NCBI GenBank assembly: GCA_028690665.1
Contig: JAQVAV010000012.1
Span: 1-64,000, forward strand
Direction: 5' to 3'
DNA from: Paludibacter sp.
Lineage (GTDB): Bacteria > Bacteroidota > Bacteroidia > Bacteroidales > Paludibacteraceae
Length of the DNA stretch: 64,000 bases
The translations under genes were made by a program, and so were the position numbers. Positions 8,823 through 18,236 of this stretch are shown in pieces; positions within the stretch are counted from its first letter, which is position 1; the number at the start of each line of letters is the position of its first letter. Below the pieces are notes generated by a model. The model made no database searches, was not told the DNA's origin, and worked only from the letters and a program-made list of their open reading frames with translations.

Positions 8823-9797
8823 TTACTGAGCAGCCGGTTTATAGATAAATACAGCATCTACATCCAACTGATTACCAACTCCATTAATCAGCAGTCCGAT
8901 AGTATAAAATGCCTTCAAAGACCCATCTGTTTTTGTAGTTGTTCCATCGATAAAAGCAGCATTCCAGCTTAGCCCTTCTGTAAACAAATCTTTCATCGAT
9001 TTTTCTACTTTCACCCATTCTCCCTGAGTATTTGCTGAAACCTCAATCGGTATTTCAACATCGGAGTTTGTACTATAAAGAGTAAATTTCACTTTTTCAG
9101 CGGCGACAGAAGAATTAGCTTTATAGGTAATTACCAAAACATGATCATTTGTAACTCCAGTTAAATCAATTGTTGTATTACGTTGGCGAATACCTCCGCA
9201 ACCTAATCCCCAACCCTCGCCTTCTTGTGAAAGTAAAGAAATCCAACTTTCTTGTAGTCCTAAAGAATTGGGGCCGGAGATAGTTCCCTCTCCAAAACTA
9301 TTTCCCCAAACTTCTAAAACAGATGTTGCGGCTTCATCTGCATAATCACCATTAATACGGTAATCTTTTTTTACTTTATCTTTTATTTTATCAAAAGTAG
9401 TTTCATCCATGGAGAAAACATAATAGTCAGATCCTCCCAATAATTTCTGGGAATCAATCGATGAAGCTTCTGTAACGGTTATTTCGCATGAAGCTGTGAG
9501 GGAACCACATGTAGCCACTACGGTGGTTGAACCCGCTTTAACTCCTGTAACAATCCCATTTTCAACGGTTGCAATTGTTTTATCTTCCGAAGTCCAAGTA
9601 ACATCCCCCGTAGCATCGGTTGGGGTAAATTTCACAGCCAGATTAGCTGTTTTTCCCTCTTCAACCTGTATTTCGGTTTTACTTAACTCGATAGCTGTTG
9701 GTTTGTTAGTGTCATCAGGTTCATTATCTTTACATGAAAGAAAAACAGTAGTCAAAGAAACTACTAATCCAAATGTCAAAAGAATGTGCTTTTTCAT
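8823..9797 (-). CDS. surface glycan-binding lipoprotein (SusE/F position)
   Basis: A 324-residue lipoprotein placed directly after susD, the usual place of SusE/F-type or SGBP glycan-binding proteins. The lipobox is VFLSC (Cys22 from the ATG at 9797; the in-frame codon at 9809 is TTG). A Big2 Ig-like domain follows (about 35-108: VTWTSEDKTIATVENGIVTG), then a C-terminal beta-sandwich (about 115-324) with aromatic residues that may bind sugar. There are no catalytic motifs. By position and architecture it should bind beta-1,3-glucan at the cell surface; this is inference, as the C-terminal module belongs to no family I can name. Confidence 0.8.
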   Translation of the reverse strand: MKKHILLTFGLVVSLTTVFLSCKDNEPDDTNKPTAIELSKTEIQVEEGKTANLAVKFTPTDATGDVTWTSEDKTIATVENGIVTGVKAGSTTVVATCGSLTASCEITVTEASSIDSQKLLGGSDYYVFSMDETTFDKIKDKVKKDYRINGDYADEAATSVLEVWGNSFGEGTISGPNSLGLQESWISLLSQEGEGWGLGCGGIRQRNTTIDLTGVTNDHVLVITYKANSSVAAEKVKFTLYSTNSDVEIPIEVSANTQGEWVKVEKSMKDLFTEGLSWNAAFIDGTTTKTDGSLKAFYTIGLLINGVGNQLDVDAVFIYKPAAQ

Positions 9798-9840
9798 AAA
9801 TCTAAACAATTAATTGTGTTAATAATAATTTATTATATAG

Positions 9841-11409
9841 TTAATAATATCCAGGATTTTGTTCCATTGGATTCAAATCAATTTCTTTACTGGGAATAGG
9901 GAAAAGCTCATGTGTACCTTTCACAAAGGTCGCCATTTCTGCTTGCACTTCAGGTGTTTCTGTTGCTTTGTAAGCATCCATTGTCTCCTTTACAATTCCC
10001 CAACGGCACAAATCAAACCAGCGATGACCTTCCATGGCTAATTCAACCCGACGCTCATGTCTGATTGCCTGTTCCAAAGTTGGGGTTATTTCCACTCCAT
10101 TTATTTTAAATTTATAATTGGGATATTCCAGCATATTTACCCTTTTACGAACTTTATTCAGATAAAATATCGCATTTGGTTCATCATCTGTGCCTAAACA
10201 AGCCTCTGCATACATAAGCAAAACATCTGAATACCGGATTTGACGGTTGTTTAATGGACCTCTGGAATCATGATCCAGACTAGTGAAAGTACTATCTGCA
10301 TTTATCCACATTAGTTTTCGATTCAAATACCGACTTCCTAGGTATATTTCCTCGGTTCGAGTGGTCATCTGATCGTCCGATGGGGTCAAAATAGACACAT
10401 CTCTGCGTAAATCTCCCGATTCAAATTCATCATACAGATTTTGCGTAGGATGATCAAAACCCCAACCTCCACCTAATTTGGGAGACCGGGAACGGGTTAA
10501 TACCTGTGTAAATGATCCACGGGTGAAACCTTCACCTTCACCATAATCACTAGTCTGTTCTGCAGCATATTGTATTTCAAATACTGATTCGACACCGTTT
10601 TCTCCTGCTAAAGTAAAATTGTCGTTATAGTTTTGACATAAATCATATTCGTGGGAATTTATAATGGAATCGCCCCATGCCTTAGCATCAGCGTAATTCT
10701 TCATATAAAGATTAACTTTCAGAAGCATTGCCTGGGCAGCTCCTTTAGTAACTCTACCGAGGTCATCCAGATCATACTGGCTTTTTTTCCATAACAATGC
10801 CTGAGCTTTTTCTAAGTCCTGCAAAATAAAATCATATATATCACTCGAAGTCGCGCGAGGTTGCCGCCATTTATCGGACGAACTAATCACGAAATCAACT
10901 TTCGGAACTCCTCCAAACACACGCAACAAACGGAAATAATAATAAGCTCTTAAAAAATAAGCTTCTCCCAACAAACGACTTTGTAAATTAATTCCGTTTT
11001 TCGTTTGCGACAAAACGCTGTCTATAGCAATTTCGGGGACAATACTCAAAGCTAAGTTACAACGACCGACACCCTGAAATTGGGCACGGTAGAAATCCAA
11101 TAAGAACCCATTGTTTGTATTGGTTTTCCAATTTTCCATATCGTAAACATCGGACATATCGCCAATATTTTGTCCTCCTTTCAAAGCATCATCGCTAACA
11201 ACATCTCCAATAAACCATTCAGGAAAATATGTGGAATTATACTCCCACATTAATGGGACATAGCAAGCAGTGACACATTGTTCGGCCGAGGCTCCACTCG
11301 TAAAATAATCTTCGAGTTTACTAATACCTGGGGAAGGTTCCAATAACCAATCATTACAGGAGCTTAATACAAGCAGTAAAACCATTAATATAAATATATG
11401 CCTTTTCAT
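9841..11409 (-). CDS. susD: SusD/RagB family outer-membrane lipoprotein
   Basis: A 522-residue SusD homolog, the lipoprotein lid that holds glycan over its SusC partner. Lipobox LSSC (Cys18 from the ATG at 11409; a TTG at 11418 is the alternative). Family hallmarks are the N-terminal TPR-like helices (GEAYFLRAYYYFRLLRVFGGVP), NRQIRYSDVLLMYAEACLG, and near the C-terminus RHERRVELAMEGHRWFDLCRWG followed by LFPIPSKEIDLNPMEQNPGY. It starts about 20 bp after susC in the same unit. Ligand specificity is inferred from the neighbouring beta-1,3-glucanases. Confidence 0.95.
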   Translation of the reverse strand: MKRHIFILMVLLLVLSSCNDWLLEPSPGISKLEDYFTSGASAEQCVTACYVPLMWEYNSTYFPEWFIGDVVSDDALKGGQNIGDMSDVYDMENWKTNTNNGFLLDFYRAQFQGVGRCNLALSIVPEIAIDSVLSQTKNGINLQSRLLGEAYFLRAYYYFRLLRVFGGVPKVDFVISSSDKWRQPRATSSDIYDFILQDLEKAQALLWKKSQYDLDDLGRVTKGAAQAMLLKVNLYMKNYADAKAWGDSIINSHEYDLCQNYNDNFTLAGENGVESVFEIQYAAEQTSDYGEGEGFTRGSFTQVLTRSRSPKLGGGWGFDHPTQNLYDEFESGDLRRDVSILTPSDDQMTTRTEEIYLGSRYLNRKLMWINADSTFTSLDHDSRGPLNNRQIRYSDVLLMYAEACLGTDDEPNAIFYLNKVRKRVNMLEYPNYKFKINGVEITPTLEQAIRHERRVELAMEGHRWFDLCRWGIVKETMDAYKATETPEVQAEMATFVKGTHELFPIPSKEIDLNPMEQNPGYY

Positions 11410-11428
11410 ACTATTCAATATTTTTTAT

Positions 11429-14400
11429 TTAAAAATCAAGATTCACTCCAAACATAAAAGTCCTGCTCTGAGGATAATTTCCATAATCTACACCTCCTCC
11501 AACTTCCGGATCATATCCGGTGTATTTAGTGAATGTCAGCAAGTTATTAGCCGTAACATACAGACGACATCTGCTAATAGTTACCTTTTCAGTGAAAGTT
11601 TTGGGAAGGGTGTATCCAAACTGTATATTTTTTAACCTTATATAAGACCCGTCTTCAACAAAACGGCTACTGGTAGCGTAGTTATTAGAATTTCCATAAG
11701 GATTAGGTATCGTTCCATTTTGATTGTTGAGGCTCCATACGTTGCGCATTTGAGTTCCCAAAGTAGCTTCTGTCCCCTTGCCTTCCGTTCGTACACGCAC
11801 CTGATTATATATCTCATTTCCATAGACTCCCTGAAAAAACATTTGCAAATCAACACCTTTATAATCTACGCTCATATTCAAACCATAAGTAAGCCATGGA
11901 AAGGGATTCCCAATATTTACCTTGTCGGCATCATCTATTTTTCCATCTTTATTCTGATCTTTAAATTTTGCATCGCCAGCATGATACGGAAGTTTATCTA
12001 TATCATCGTAAAAAAACAAATGAGCCCATGCTTCAGTGTCACTTTGGTAAATTCCTTCATATTCGTACCCCCAAAATGTATAAAGCGGTAAACCTTCATT
12101 AGAAATAGTTACATCTCCGTAAGCGGGAGAGCCTCCGTTTAATGCAGTTAACTTATTTTTTACGAAAGACAAATTTCCACCCACGCTATAGTTCAGTTTT
12201 CCTATTTTATTATTGTGGTCAATTGATAATTCAATACCCTGGTTGCGAACAGTACCTACATTTTTCATGGCCGCATATCTGTTCCCTACTTGAGCAGGTG
12301 CTGTAACGCCCAGAAGCATTTCTTTTGTGTCTCGCTGATATAGATCAAGGCTACCTCCAAGTAATCCATTCCAGAAACCGAAATCAATTCCGGCGTTCAG
12401 CTGTTCGGTAGTTTCCCATTTTCCTCCGGAATTAACCCATGTAAGGACAGTAGCTCCGGTTTGCAACTCCTGATTTACCCCTAAAGGATAATCAACAAAA
12501 GTAGGTCCTGCATTAAAAACTTTCAGAATAAAACTATCACTTCCAATTTTATCGTTACCAATTTGCCCCCATCCCAAACGAAGCTTCATATTAGTTAATT
12601 GGGAAAAGTCCTTCATAAAGGATTCCTCGTTTATACGCCATGCAAGGGCAGTAGAAGGGAAGTATCCCCACAGATTTTCGGGGAACATGCTGGATGCATC
12701 TGCTCTGAAATTGAGAGTAATTATATAACGACTTGCGTATGAATAATGTAAACGACTCAAAAGAGAGAATCTTCTGGTGCGGGAGACATTATCTCCTGCT
12801 TCGGTTCTGTCTTTAGTTGTCTGATTCAAATACCAGTTACTTTCCACCGGATTCAAAATACTCGCTCCGGAACCTCCTATTGAATAATAATTATATTCTT
12901 CCGAGGTCTGTCCAATCATAGCAGAAAAACTATTTTTACCAATATCGTTTGAATAAGTCAATGTATTTTCAAGCATTAAAGTAGAATAACGACTCATAGT
13001 GCTGGAAAAATAATTTTTTATTGATTTATCATAGCTTGAATATTCGTAAGCTTCTTTAAATAATTTATCCCTATTATTCGACAAATCCATACTTAAATCG
13101 GAACGAAGCAAGAAATGTTTTGCAGGCGTTATCTCCAGATAGACATCTCCAACCCAACGTTCGATATTTGTTTGCGGATGAGATTTTTCAACCATTGTAA
13201 ACGGATTCGTCACATTTTTAAAATTCGAAGATGCCGCTATCCGGCCACTAAGGTCTGTTCCATCACTATTTACTGATCCCGATGGATAATGTGTCGGGTC
13301 CCAAGGGGCCATGGCTAAAGCGGCCGAAAGTACCGATGCGCCAGGACTGGAATTATTATTCATTGCATTGCGTCCGCTCGAAGACATAAACGAAAGATTT
13401 TCTCCGATTTTCAACCAACTGCGAACTTTATACGAACTATTAAAACGCAATGTGAAACGTTCGTAATCAGAGCCAATTATAGTTCCATCCTGATTAAAAT
13501 AATTCGTACTGAAAGCATAATTGTTTTTATCGTTGCCTCCATTAATTGACACATTGTAATTTTGAATTACAGCATTAGCGTTGAACACTTCATCCTGCCA
13601 ATCGGTTTCCTGAGATGAATAATCAAAATTCACAGGATAATAAGTAGAACCAAGTCTGTATAAATTTAACCATGATTCAAAACCTTGTTCCTGATAAATT
13701 TGTTTTTCTGTACGATTATTTGCTAGGTTTACAATGGTAGATGCAAATTCATCCCTTTTCATTAAATCTAATTTGCGCCAACGGTTTTGAACTCCCCAAT
13801 ATGCGTTGAAAGAGATAACCGACTTTCCTTCCTTTCCCTTTTTTGTTGTTATCAAAATAACTCCATTTGCCCCACGTGAACCATAAATAGCCGTAGCAGA
13901 AGCATCTTTCAGAATTTCAGTAGATTCAATATCATTAGGGCTCAAAAAGGTAATATCACTAACCATCACTCCATCAACAACATATATTGGAGCACTATTA
14001 TTTAATGTTCCAATACCTCGGATGCGTATTTCAGCTGCCGCTCCTGGCTGGCCGCTATTGGCATTTACCGTAACGCCCGCAGCACGTCCCTGCAATGCCT
14101 GGTCAAGCCCGGCAGCAGGTGTTTTTTGCAGAGCATCGGACTTTACAGAAACAACAGCTCCGGTCAAATCGCTCTTTTTCATGGTTCCATAGCCAATAGC
14201 AACTACTTCTTCGAGCATTTTGCTATCCGTTTGGAGTACGACATTTATTGTACCGCCTTGTTTTACGGCAACCACCTGATCTTTATATCCTACATATTTA
14301 AATATAAGGCTTTTGCCGGAAGTAACATTGATCGTATATTTACCATCTAAATCGGTAATAGTTCCCTGACCAGCAACTCCTTGTATAACCACATTGACCC

Positions 14401-14527
14401 CTGGTAACGGATATCCATCATCCGCAGCCTTAACCACACCACTCACTTTCAGTGTTTGCGCACCGATGAATTGTGCTGCAATCAAAAATAGAATGAATGA
14501 CAAAGTTTTTCGTAAGTAATTATTCAT
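11429..14527 (-). CDS. susC: SusC/RagA family TonB-dependent transporter
   Basis: A 1032-residue outer-membrane transporter for oligosaccharides. Signal peptide (about residues 1-23, ending IGAQ), then a carboxypeptidase-regulatory-like domain (LKVSGVVKAADDGYPLPGVNVVIQG), the plug domain (EEVVAIGYGTMKKSDLTGAVVSV, IRIRGIGTLNNSAPIYVVDG, GSRGANGVILITTKKG) and a C-terminal beta-barrel ending in the aromatic residue F. It is the first gene of the unit susC-susD-SGBP-GH16-GH128-GH16. The 5' leader is short, and upstream lies one of the three shared promoter modules. It powers import together with TonB-ExbBD, which are not in this window. Confidence 0.96.
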   Translation of the reverse strand: MNNYLRKTLSFILFLIAAQFIGAQTLKVSGVVKAADDGYPLPGVNVVIQGVAGQGTITDLDGKYTINVTSGKSLIFKYVGYKDQVVAVKQGGTINVVLQTDSKMLEEVVAIGYGTMKKSDLTGAVVSVKSDALQKTPAAGLDQALQGRAAGVTVNANSGQPGAAAEIRIRGIGTLNNSAPIYVVDGVMVSDITFLSPNDIESTEILKDASATAIYGSRGANGVILITTKKGKEGKSVISFNAYWGVQNRWRKLDLMKRDEFASTIVNLANNRTEKQIYQEQGFESWLNLYRLGSTYYPVNFDYSSQETDWQDEVFNANAVIQNYNVSINGGNDKNNYAFSTNYFNQDGTIIGSDYERFTLRFNSSYKVRSWLKIGENLSFMSSSGRNAMNNNSSPGASVLSAALAMAPWDPTHYPSGSVNSDGTDLSGRIAASSNFKNVTNPFTMVEKSHPQTNIERWVGDVYLEITPAKHFLLRSDLSMDLSNNRDKLFKEAYEYSSYDKSIKNYFSSTMSRYSTLMLENTLTYSNDIGKNSFSAMIGQTSEEYNYYSIGGSGASILNPVESNWYLNQTTKDRTEAGDNVSRTRRFSLLSRLHYSYASRYIITLNFRADASSMFPENLWGYFPSTALAWRINEESFMKDFSQLTNMKLRLGWGQIGNDKIGSDSFILKVFNAGPTFVDYPLGVNQELQTGATVLTWVNSGGKWETTEQLNAGIDFGFWNGLLGGSLDLYQRDTKEMLLGVTAPAQVGNRYAAMKNVGTVRNQGIELSIDHNNKIGKLNYSVGGNLSFVKNKLTALNGGSPAYGDVTISNEGLPLYTFWGYEYEGIYQSDTEAWAHLFFYDDIDKLPYHAGDAKFKDQNKDGKIDDADKVNIGNPFPWLTYGLNMSVDYKGVDLQMFFQGVYGNEIYNQVRVRTEGKGTEATLGTQMRNVWSLNNQNGTIPNPYGNSNNYATSSRFVEDGSYIRLKNIQFGYTLPKTFTEKVTISRCRLYVTANNLLTFTKYTGYDPEVGGGVDYGNYPQSRTFMFGVNLDF

Positions 14528-14594
14528 TGTACTAAATTTAAAATTATTTAATTGTCTTTTCAGAATTCTCTATTTTGCCACAATTTCAACTTTA

Positions 14595-14750
14595 CAAATA
14601 TAGAGTTGCATGCTCTGACATCGAAATTTTTCACCTCACAAAAACTCAATTTTCATCTCTTTTATATTCATAATAACACTACAAATAAAGGTTATATAGT
14701 ATTAATTATCAATATATTAATATTTTCTGTGTTGTAAAACATATTTCAAC
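14595..14750 (-). promoter_or_regulatory. PUL promoter module 1 (susC)
   Basis: Leftward promoter of the susC unit. CAAATATA at 14595-14602 reads TATATTTG on the minus strand (perfect TAnnTTTG), 68 bases before the susC start. TTTTTCACCTCACA lies at 14627-14640 and a 50-bp box at 14701-14750 starts ATTAATTA and contains TAAAACATATTTCA. The two upstream blocks recur with nearly identical spacing at 22276-22430 and 39405-39560, so they are probably activator sites for the SusR-like regulators of this PUL. Confidence 0.7.
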
Positions 14751-14819
14751 ATCCTATTTTACATCCCTATCGTTGAAAATAAAGTCGAAATAACTATTGA
14801 AATCGAATTTATTTTTAAT

Positions 14820-17800
14820 TCAAAAAATACCTTTCTTAAAGATTACCGTAATATTTTTTATCCGGTTACTTCGGTTGAAAACCAATAGACTCTCCTGCTC
14901 CGATAATCTTAATTCCGGTCGGCAGAGCATTTCTCCATTATTAAAATGTACTTGAAGTTCTGTTTCAGAGCCAATCTCATAAATAAAGGTTGCCCCACAA
15001 TAGCTAAACAAAAGCTTTTTATTAGATCCGCGATCAACGATGAATTCATTTCTTTGCAATAAATCCGGACGAATTTTTATACATCCCTTGTCAACAATAA
15101 TTCCCAACTCATAAAAACGACTGAGAATATCTTCTTTCACCTGACCGGTCATACCGGGCTGCTGCACTCCGGCCATAGTCGGAGTATGAGAATATGGATC
15201 AAAAGGAAAAGAGCCGTATACATCGGGTGATTTATGTGCCCCTATACCGGATTTCACATTCATATAATGCTTTTTGAGGGATTCAACGATCTCGACAGTT
15301 TCTTTTCGATCGATAGTCCAACGGATATTTTCACCAATGGCTAACAATAGTTTAGAAACCATGTGCCAATAAATACAGCCTAATCCTTCATATTTATAGA
15401 ATGTACCTGAACGGCCTGTAAACGACTGATGATCAAAAATTTTCTCATAAATACTTTCAACATGAGTAATATCATCATCCCGAACATCAAATTTTGCTTC
15501 TGTCCGGATTTTGAGCAAGGCTTCCCGTAAAAAATCGGCATTATGAAATGAAGCATTGAAATGGTACTGTCCACGGTTATCAACCGTTACAATTCTTCGA
15601 TCTCCGGCATCTGCCAGAGCTTTAAGAAGCTGATTTTGCAGGATATCTGTCAGTTCAATATTATTCTTATCAATGAGGGCCGGAAGTTTTTTATCCGGAT
15701 AAAGCATGTAACTATTTTGATCCTGACGATACAAAGCACTTTTTCTCATTGCATCGAGCAAGGCTACGGCTTCTTGGCCATGAAGCTTTCCTGAACTCAA
15801 GACAGCCACCTGACCTTCGAGCATTTCATAGAGAAAACGAACTTCAATTCCATCGTCAGTAAATTTCACAAGATTATAGGCATGATACATGCCATCTTCC
15901 CGCTTGTTTATTTCTATCGAATGATCTGTATAACTTAACGCTAAATTTAAAAAGTTAAGTAGATCGATTGTAGCCAATGAATGTTTTTGTCCGCTAAAAC
16001 CGGAGTAAACCCTTGCCCGAAAATTTTCTCCTGCTTTGCCCAATTCGTCTGTAAGTTTTCTCCGGGCTCTATCATCAAAACGTTTATCAAGGTAATGATC
16101 GTAATCTATCAAAATACTAAAAACAGATTCAAAAAACGAGAATATTTCGTCCGATACAATCAAAAATTCCGGGACTGATTTCGCAGCATAAAGCTGTGTC
16201 ACAAAAACAATAAACCGGCGTATATAATACAGTGTGACCATAGAAGCTCCCGTTCCCACCAAGGCATTATTGGCATCGTTCCATTCCGGACGTAAAGTAT
16301 TCATCCAAATGCCTGCTTCTGGAATAAAATTGCTGAACTTAGCCAATAATGTCGTCAGAAGTTTTTCAGTAAATGTAGCCAAGACTACCTCTCCATTTAC
16401 ATTTAGCATAAGTTTGGCATCAGCACCATATTGGGGAATAAGCTTTTCAATTTTTGTATGTAGTTCAGCGTCAAAACGAATCGAATTCTTCGGATCGGCA
16501 ACGATTTCTGCATAATTTTTCAGTCGGTAGGGAACATTTGCAAAAGCAAACATCTCACGGTTGACCCAAGATTGAAGTTTTTCAGGGAAATAATGATCTG
16601 AAAGCTCCATTAACTTAAGCAAATAAATAATCTGATGATCTCCCCAATAACCAATATTCGACCATGGATTCTCAGGTTCAATCACTTCCCATTCGATACC
16701 GTCATTAGTTACCTTATACGGATTATAACCATCGGCAGTAGTTGCATTTAAAAATTTAGCAATGATTCCGCTGATATAAACTGGATAAGAGAGAGACAAA
16801 GCTTCCCAATTCTGAAAAATATCCCGCCAGTTTCCCTGATATGCAAGCCGTTTATTTCCGTTTTCATCTTTAATATTGATATCGAAAAGATTCCATGGAC
16901 GACTCGGATCACCATGCCGGCGACTAAAAGTGAGTGGCAAATATTCCAGATACAAACGATTTAGTTGTTCATCATTCTGCTTTTCAATCAATTTGCCTAA
17001 TTCTATATAACCAATTTTATACGGTAAAGCCACTAAAAATATTTTATGATTTTCAAAACATTTTTGGTTGAAATGCCGGACATGTTTACTAAAAGAAGCA
17101 GATTCTATCCAATAACCTTCACTATAAATACCACCTCTCATAGTATTGAAAAGTACATTGGCAAAATGACGCGCCATATCAGCTTCATCAGCTGTTTCTT
17201 GAATTCCATCTGCTTTGGAAACAATCTGTTTAAGAGCTTTTGAACCCTTTTCAACACTTTGTTCAAGTTGTTCAGTAAGACGATCTTTCGTAAGAATAAA
17301 ATCCGAAAGATTATTTACTGCAACTACATCCTGAGCCAATTCAGCTATGAAATACCATTTTTTTACAGAGTTCGGCTCCAAATGCAAATCCTTAGCCACA
17401 AAATAGGCTCCCCGGACTCCTTTAGCTTCTGTTTCCGGAATGGCTCTTTCTCCCAAACGGATAGAACCCAACTGTTTTGAACTCAAAAAAATATCCGGAT
17501 TATCGATACCGCAACTCCAAACAGTATTGGCCCGAAGCGACTCACTTGGTTCGGCTCTGTCAACTAAAATTGACTCCATACGGAAGAGAGCAAGTCCCGA
17601 TGCCGGAATCAATTCTGTTTTTTTATAACCATCCACCAAAGTCGAAAAAGTATTTTGCGTCAAACGGTCAATACCTGCCGGGAGTAAATTCTGCAATCCA
17701 TCTACCAGATATACAGTCACCGGACTATTTTCATGATTGGTAAGGGTACTTTTCTTAATCCAACCAAAACTGTCTGCATTCATCCAGCTATAACTGAAAG

Positions 17801-18230
17801 TCAAACCTAAATCGAAATTCTTTTCAGTAAAAACGAGTTTATTTCCAATGGTACTTTTAGCTATACTACGCTCAATCTTATAGATACCTTTATTTCTGTC
17901 CGAAAATGGTTCCCAAAGGTAAGTAATTCCATTTTTCGTTATATGAAAAACCGTTTTACTCCCCGTAGTTTCAGCACTATCGGTAATTTTATCGTCGGTG
18001 TAATAAGGAAAAAGCGCAGTATCAGGATTTTTACGTCCGGCAGTCAATCCACCAGTCGACGAAATGTACATCCAAAGATCCGAGTCACTGGCTAAACTAA
18101 TAAAAAAAGGCTGCATGAAATCGTAATTCACAATTTCATAAAACTTTTCTCCATCGATTTCAACAAATCGACCTGAAACTTTCTTTTCTTCGGTTTTCAC
18201 CGGGTTATTTCCAAGGAACAAATTACTCAT
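14820..18230 (-). CDS. GH94-clan glucan phosphorylase, probable beta-1,3-glucan phosphorylase (GH149/GH161-like)
   Basis: An 1136-residue protein without signal peptide, so cytoplasmic. It has an N-terminal beta-sandwich (about 20-320) and an (alpha/alpha)-type helical region (about 345-1060), the layout of GH94-related phosphorylases. The RPEWNDANNALVG motif matches the WND general-acid motif of that clan, with D652 as candidate acid; YQGNWRDIFQNWEAL (464-478) is also typical. It is much longer than GH94 cellobiose phosphorylases (about 800) and fits the roughly 1100-residue GH149/GH161 beta-1,3-glucan phosphorylases. The expected reaction is phosphorolysis of beta-1,3-gluco-oligosaccharide to glucose 1-phosphate. 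It starts 6 bp after the symporter gene, which supports coupled import and phosphorolysis. Phosphorylase clan is fairly sure; the exact family is not. Confidence 0.7.
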   Translation of the reverse strand: MSNLFLGNNPVKTEEKKVSGRFVEIDGEKFYEIVNYDFMQPFFISLASDSDLWMYISSTGGLTAGRKNPDTALFPYYTDDKITDSAETTGSKTVFHITKNGITYLWEPFSDRNKGIYKIERSIAKSTIGNKLVFTEKNFDLGLTFSYSWMNADSFGWIKKSTLTNHENSPVTVYLVDGLQNLLPAGIDRLTQNTFSTLVDGYKKTELIPASGLALFRMESILVDRAEPSESLRANTVWSCGIDNPDIFLSSKQLGSIRLGERAIPETEAKGVRGAYFVAKDLHLEPNSVKKWYFIAELAQDVVAVNNLSDFILTKDRLTEQLEQSVEKGSKALKQIVSKADGIQETADEADMARHFANVLFNTMRGGIYSEGYWIESASFSKHVRHFNQKCFENHKIFLVALPYKIGYIELGKLIEKQNDEQLNRLYLEYLPLTFSRRHGDPSRPWNLFDINIKDENGNKRLAYQGNWRDIFQNWEALSLSYPVYISGIIAKFLNATTADGYNPYKVTNDGIEWEVIEPENPWSNIGYWGDHQIIYLLKLMELSDHYFPEKLQSWVNREMFAFANVPYRLKNYAEIVADPKNSIRFDAELHTKIEKLIPQYGADAKLMLNVNGEVVLATFTEKLLTTLLAKFSNFIPEAGIWMNTLRPEWNDANNALVGTGASMVTLYYIRRFIVFVTQLYAAKSVPEFLIVSDEIFSFFESVFSILIDYDHYLDKRFDDRARRKLTDELGKAGENFRARVYSGFSGQKHSLATIDLLNFLNLALSYTDHSIEINKREDGMYHAYNLVKFTDDGIEVRFLYEMLEGQVAVLSSGKLHGQEAVALLDAMRKSALYRQDQNSYMLYPDKKLPALIDKNNIELTDILQNQLLKALADAGDRRIVTVDNRGQYHFNASFHNADFLREALLKIRTEAKFDVRDDDITHVESIYEKIFDHQSFTGRSGTFYKYEGLGCIYWHMVSKLLLAIGENIRWTIDRKETVEIVESLKKHYMNVKSGIGAHKSPDVYGSFPFDPYSHTPTMAGVQQPGMTGQVKEDILSRFYELGIIVDKGCIKIRPDLLQRNEFIVDRGSNKKLLFSYCGATFIYEIGSETELQVHFNNGEMLCRPELRLSEQESLLVFNRSNRIKNITVIFKKGIF

Positions 18231-18236
18231 TATCCA

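Noticed and set aside
11720-12091. 123-residue frame antisense to susC
   Set aside because: Shadow of the susC reading frame; no promoter or start context.
13866-13881. parS-like word with CACGTGAA
   Set aside because: Four mismatches, and it lies in the conserved plug-domain codons of susC.
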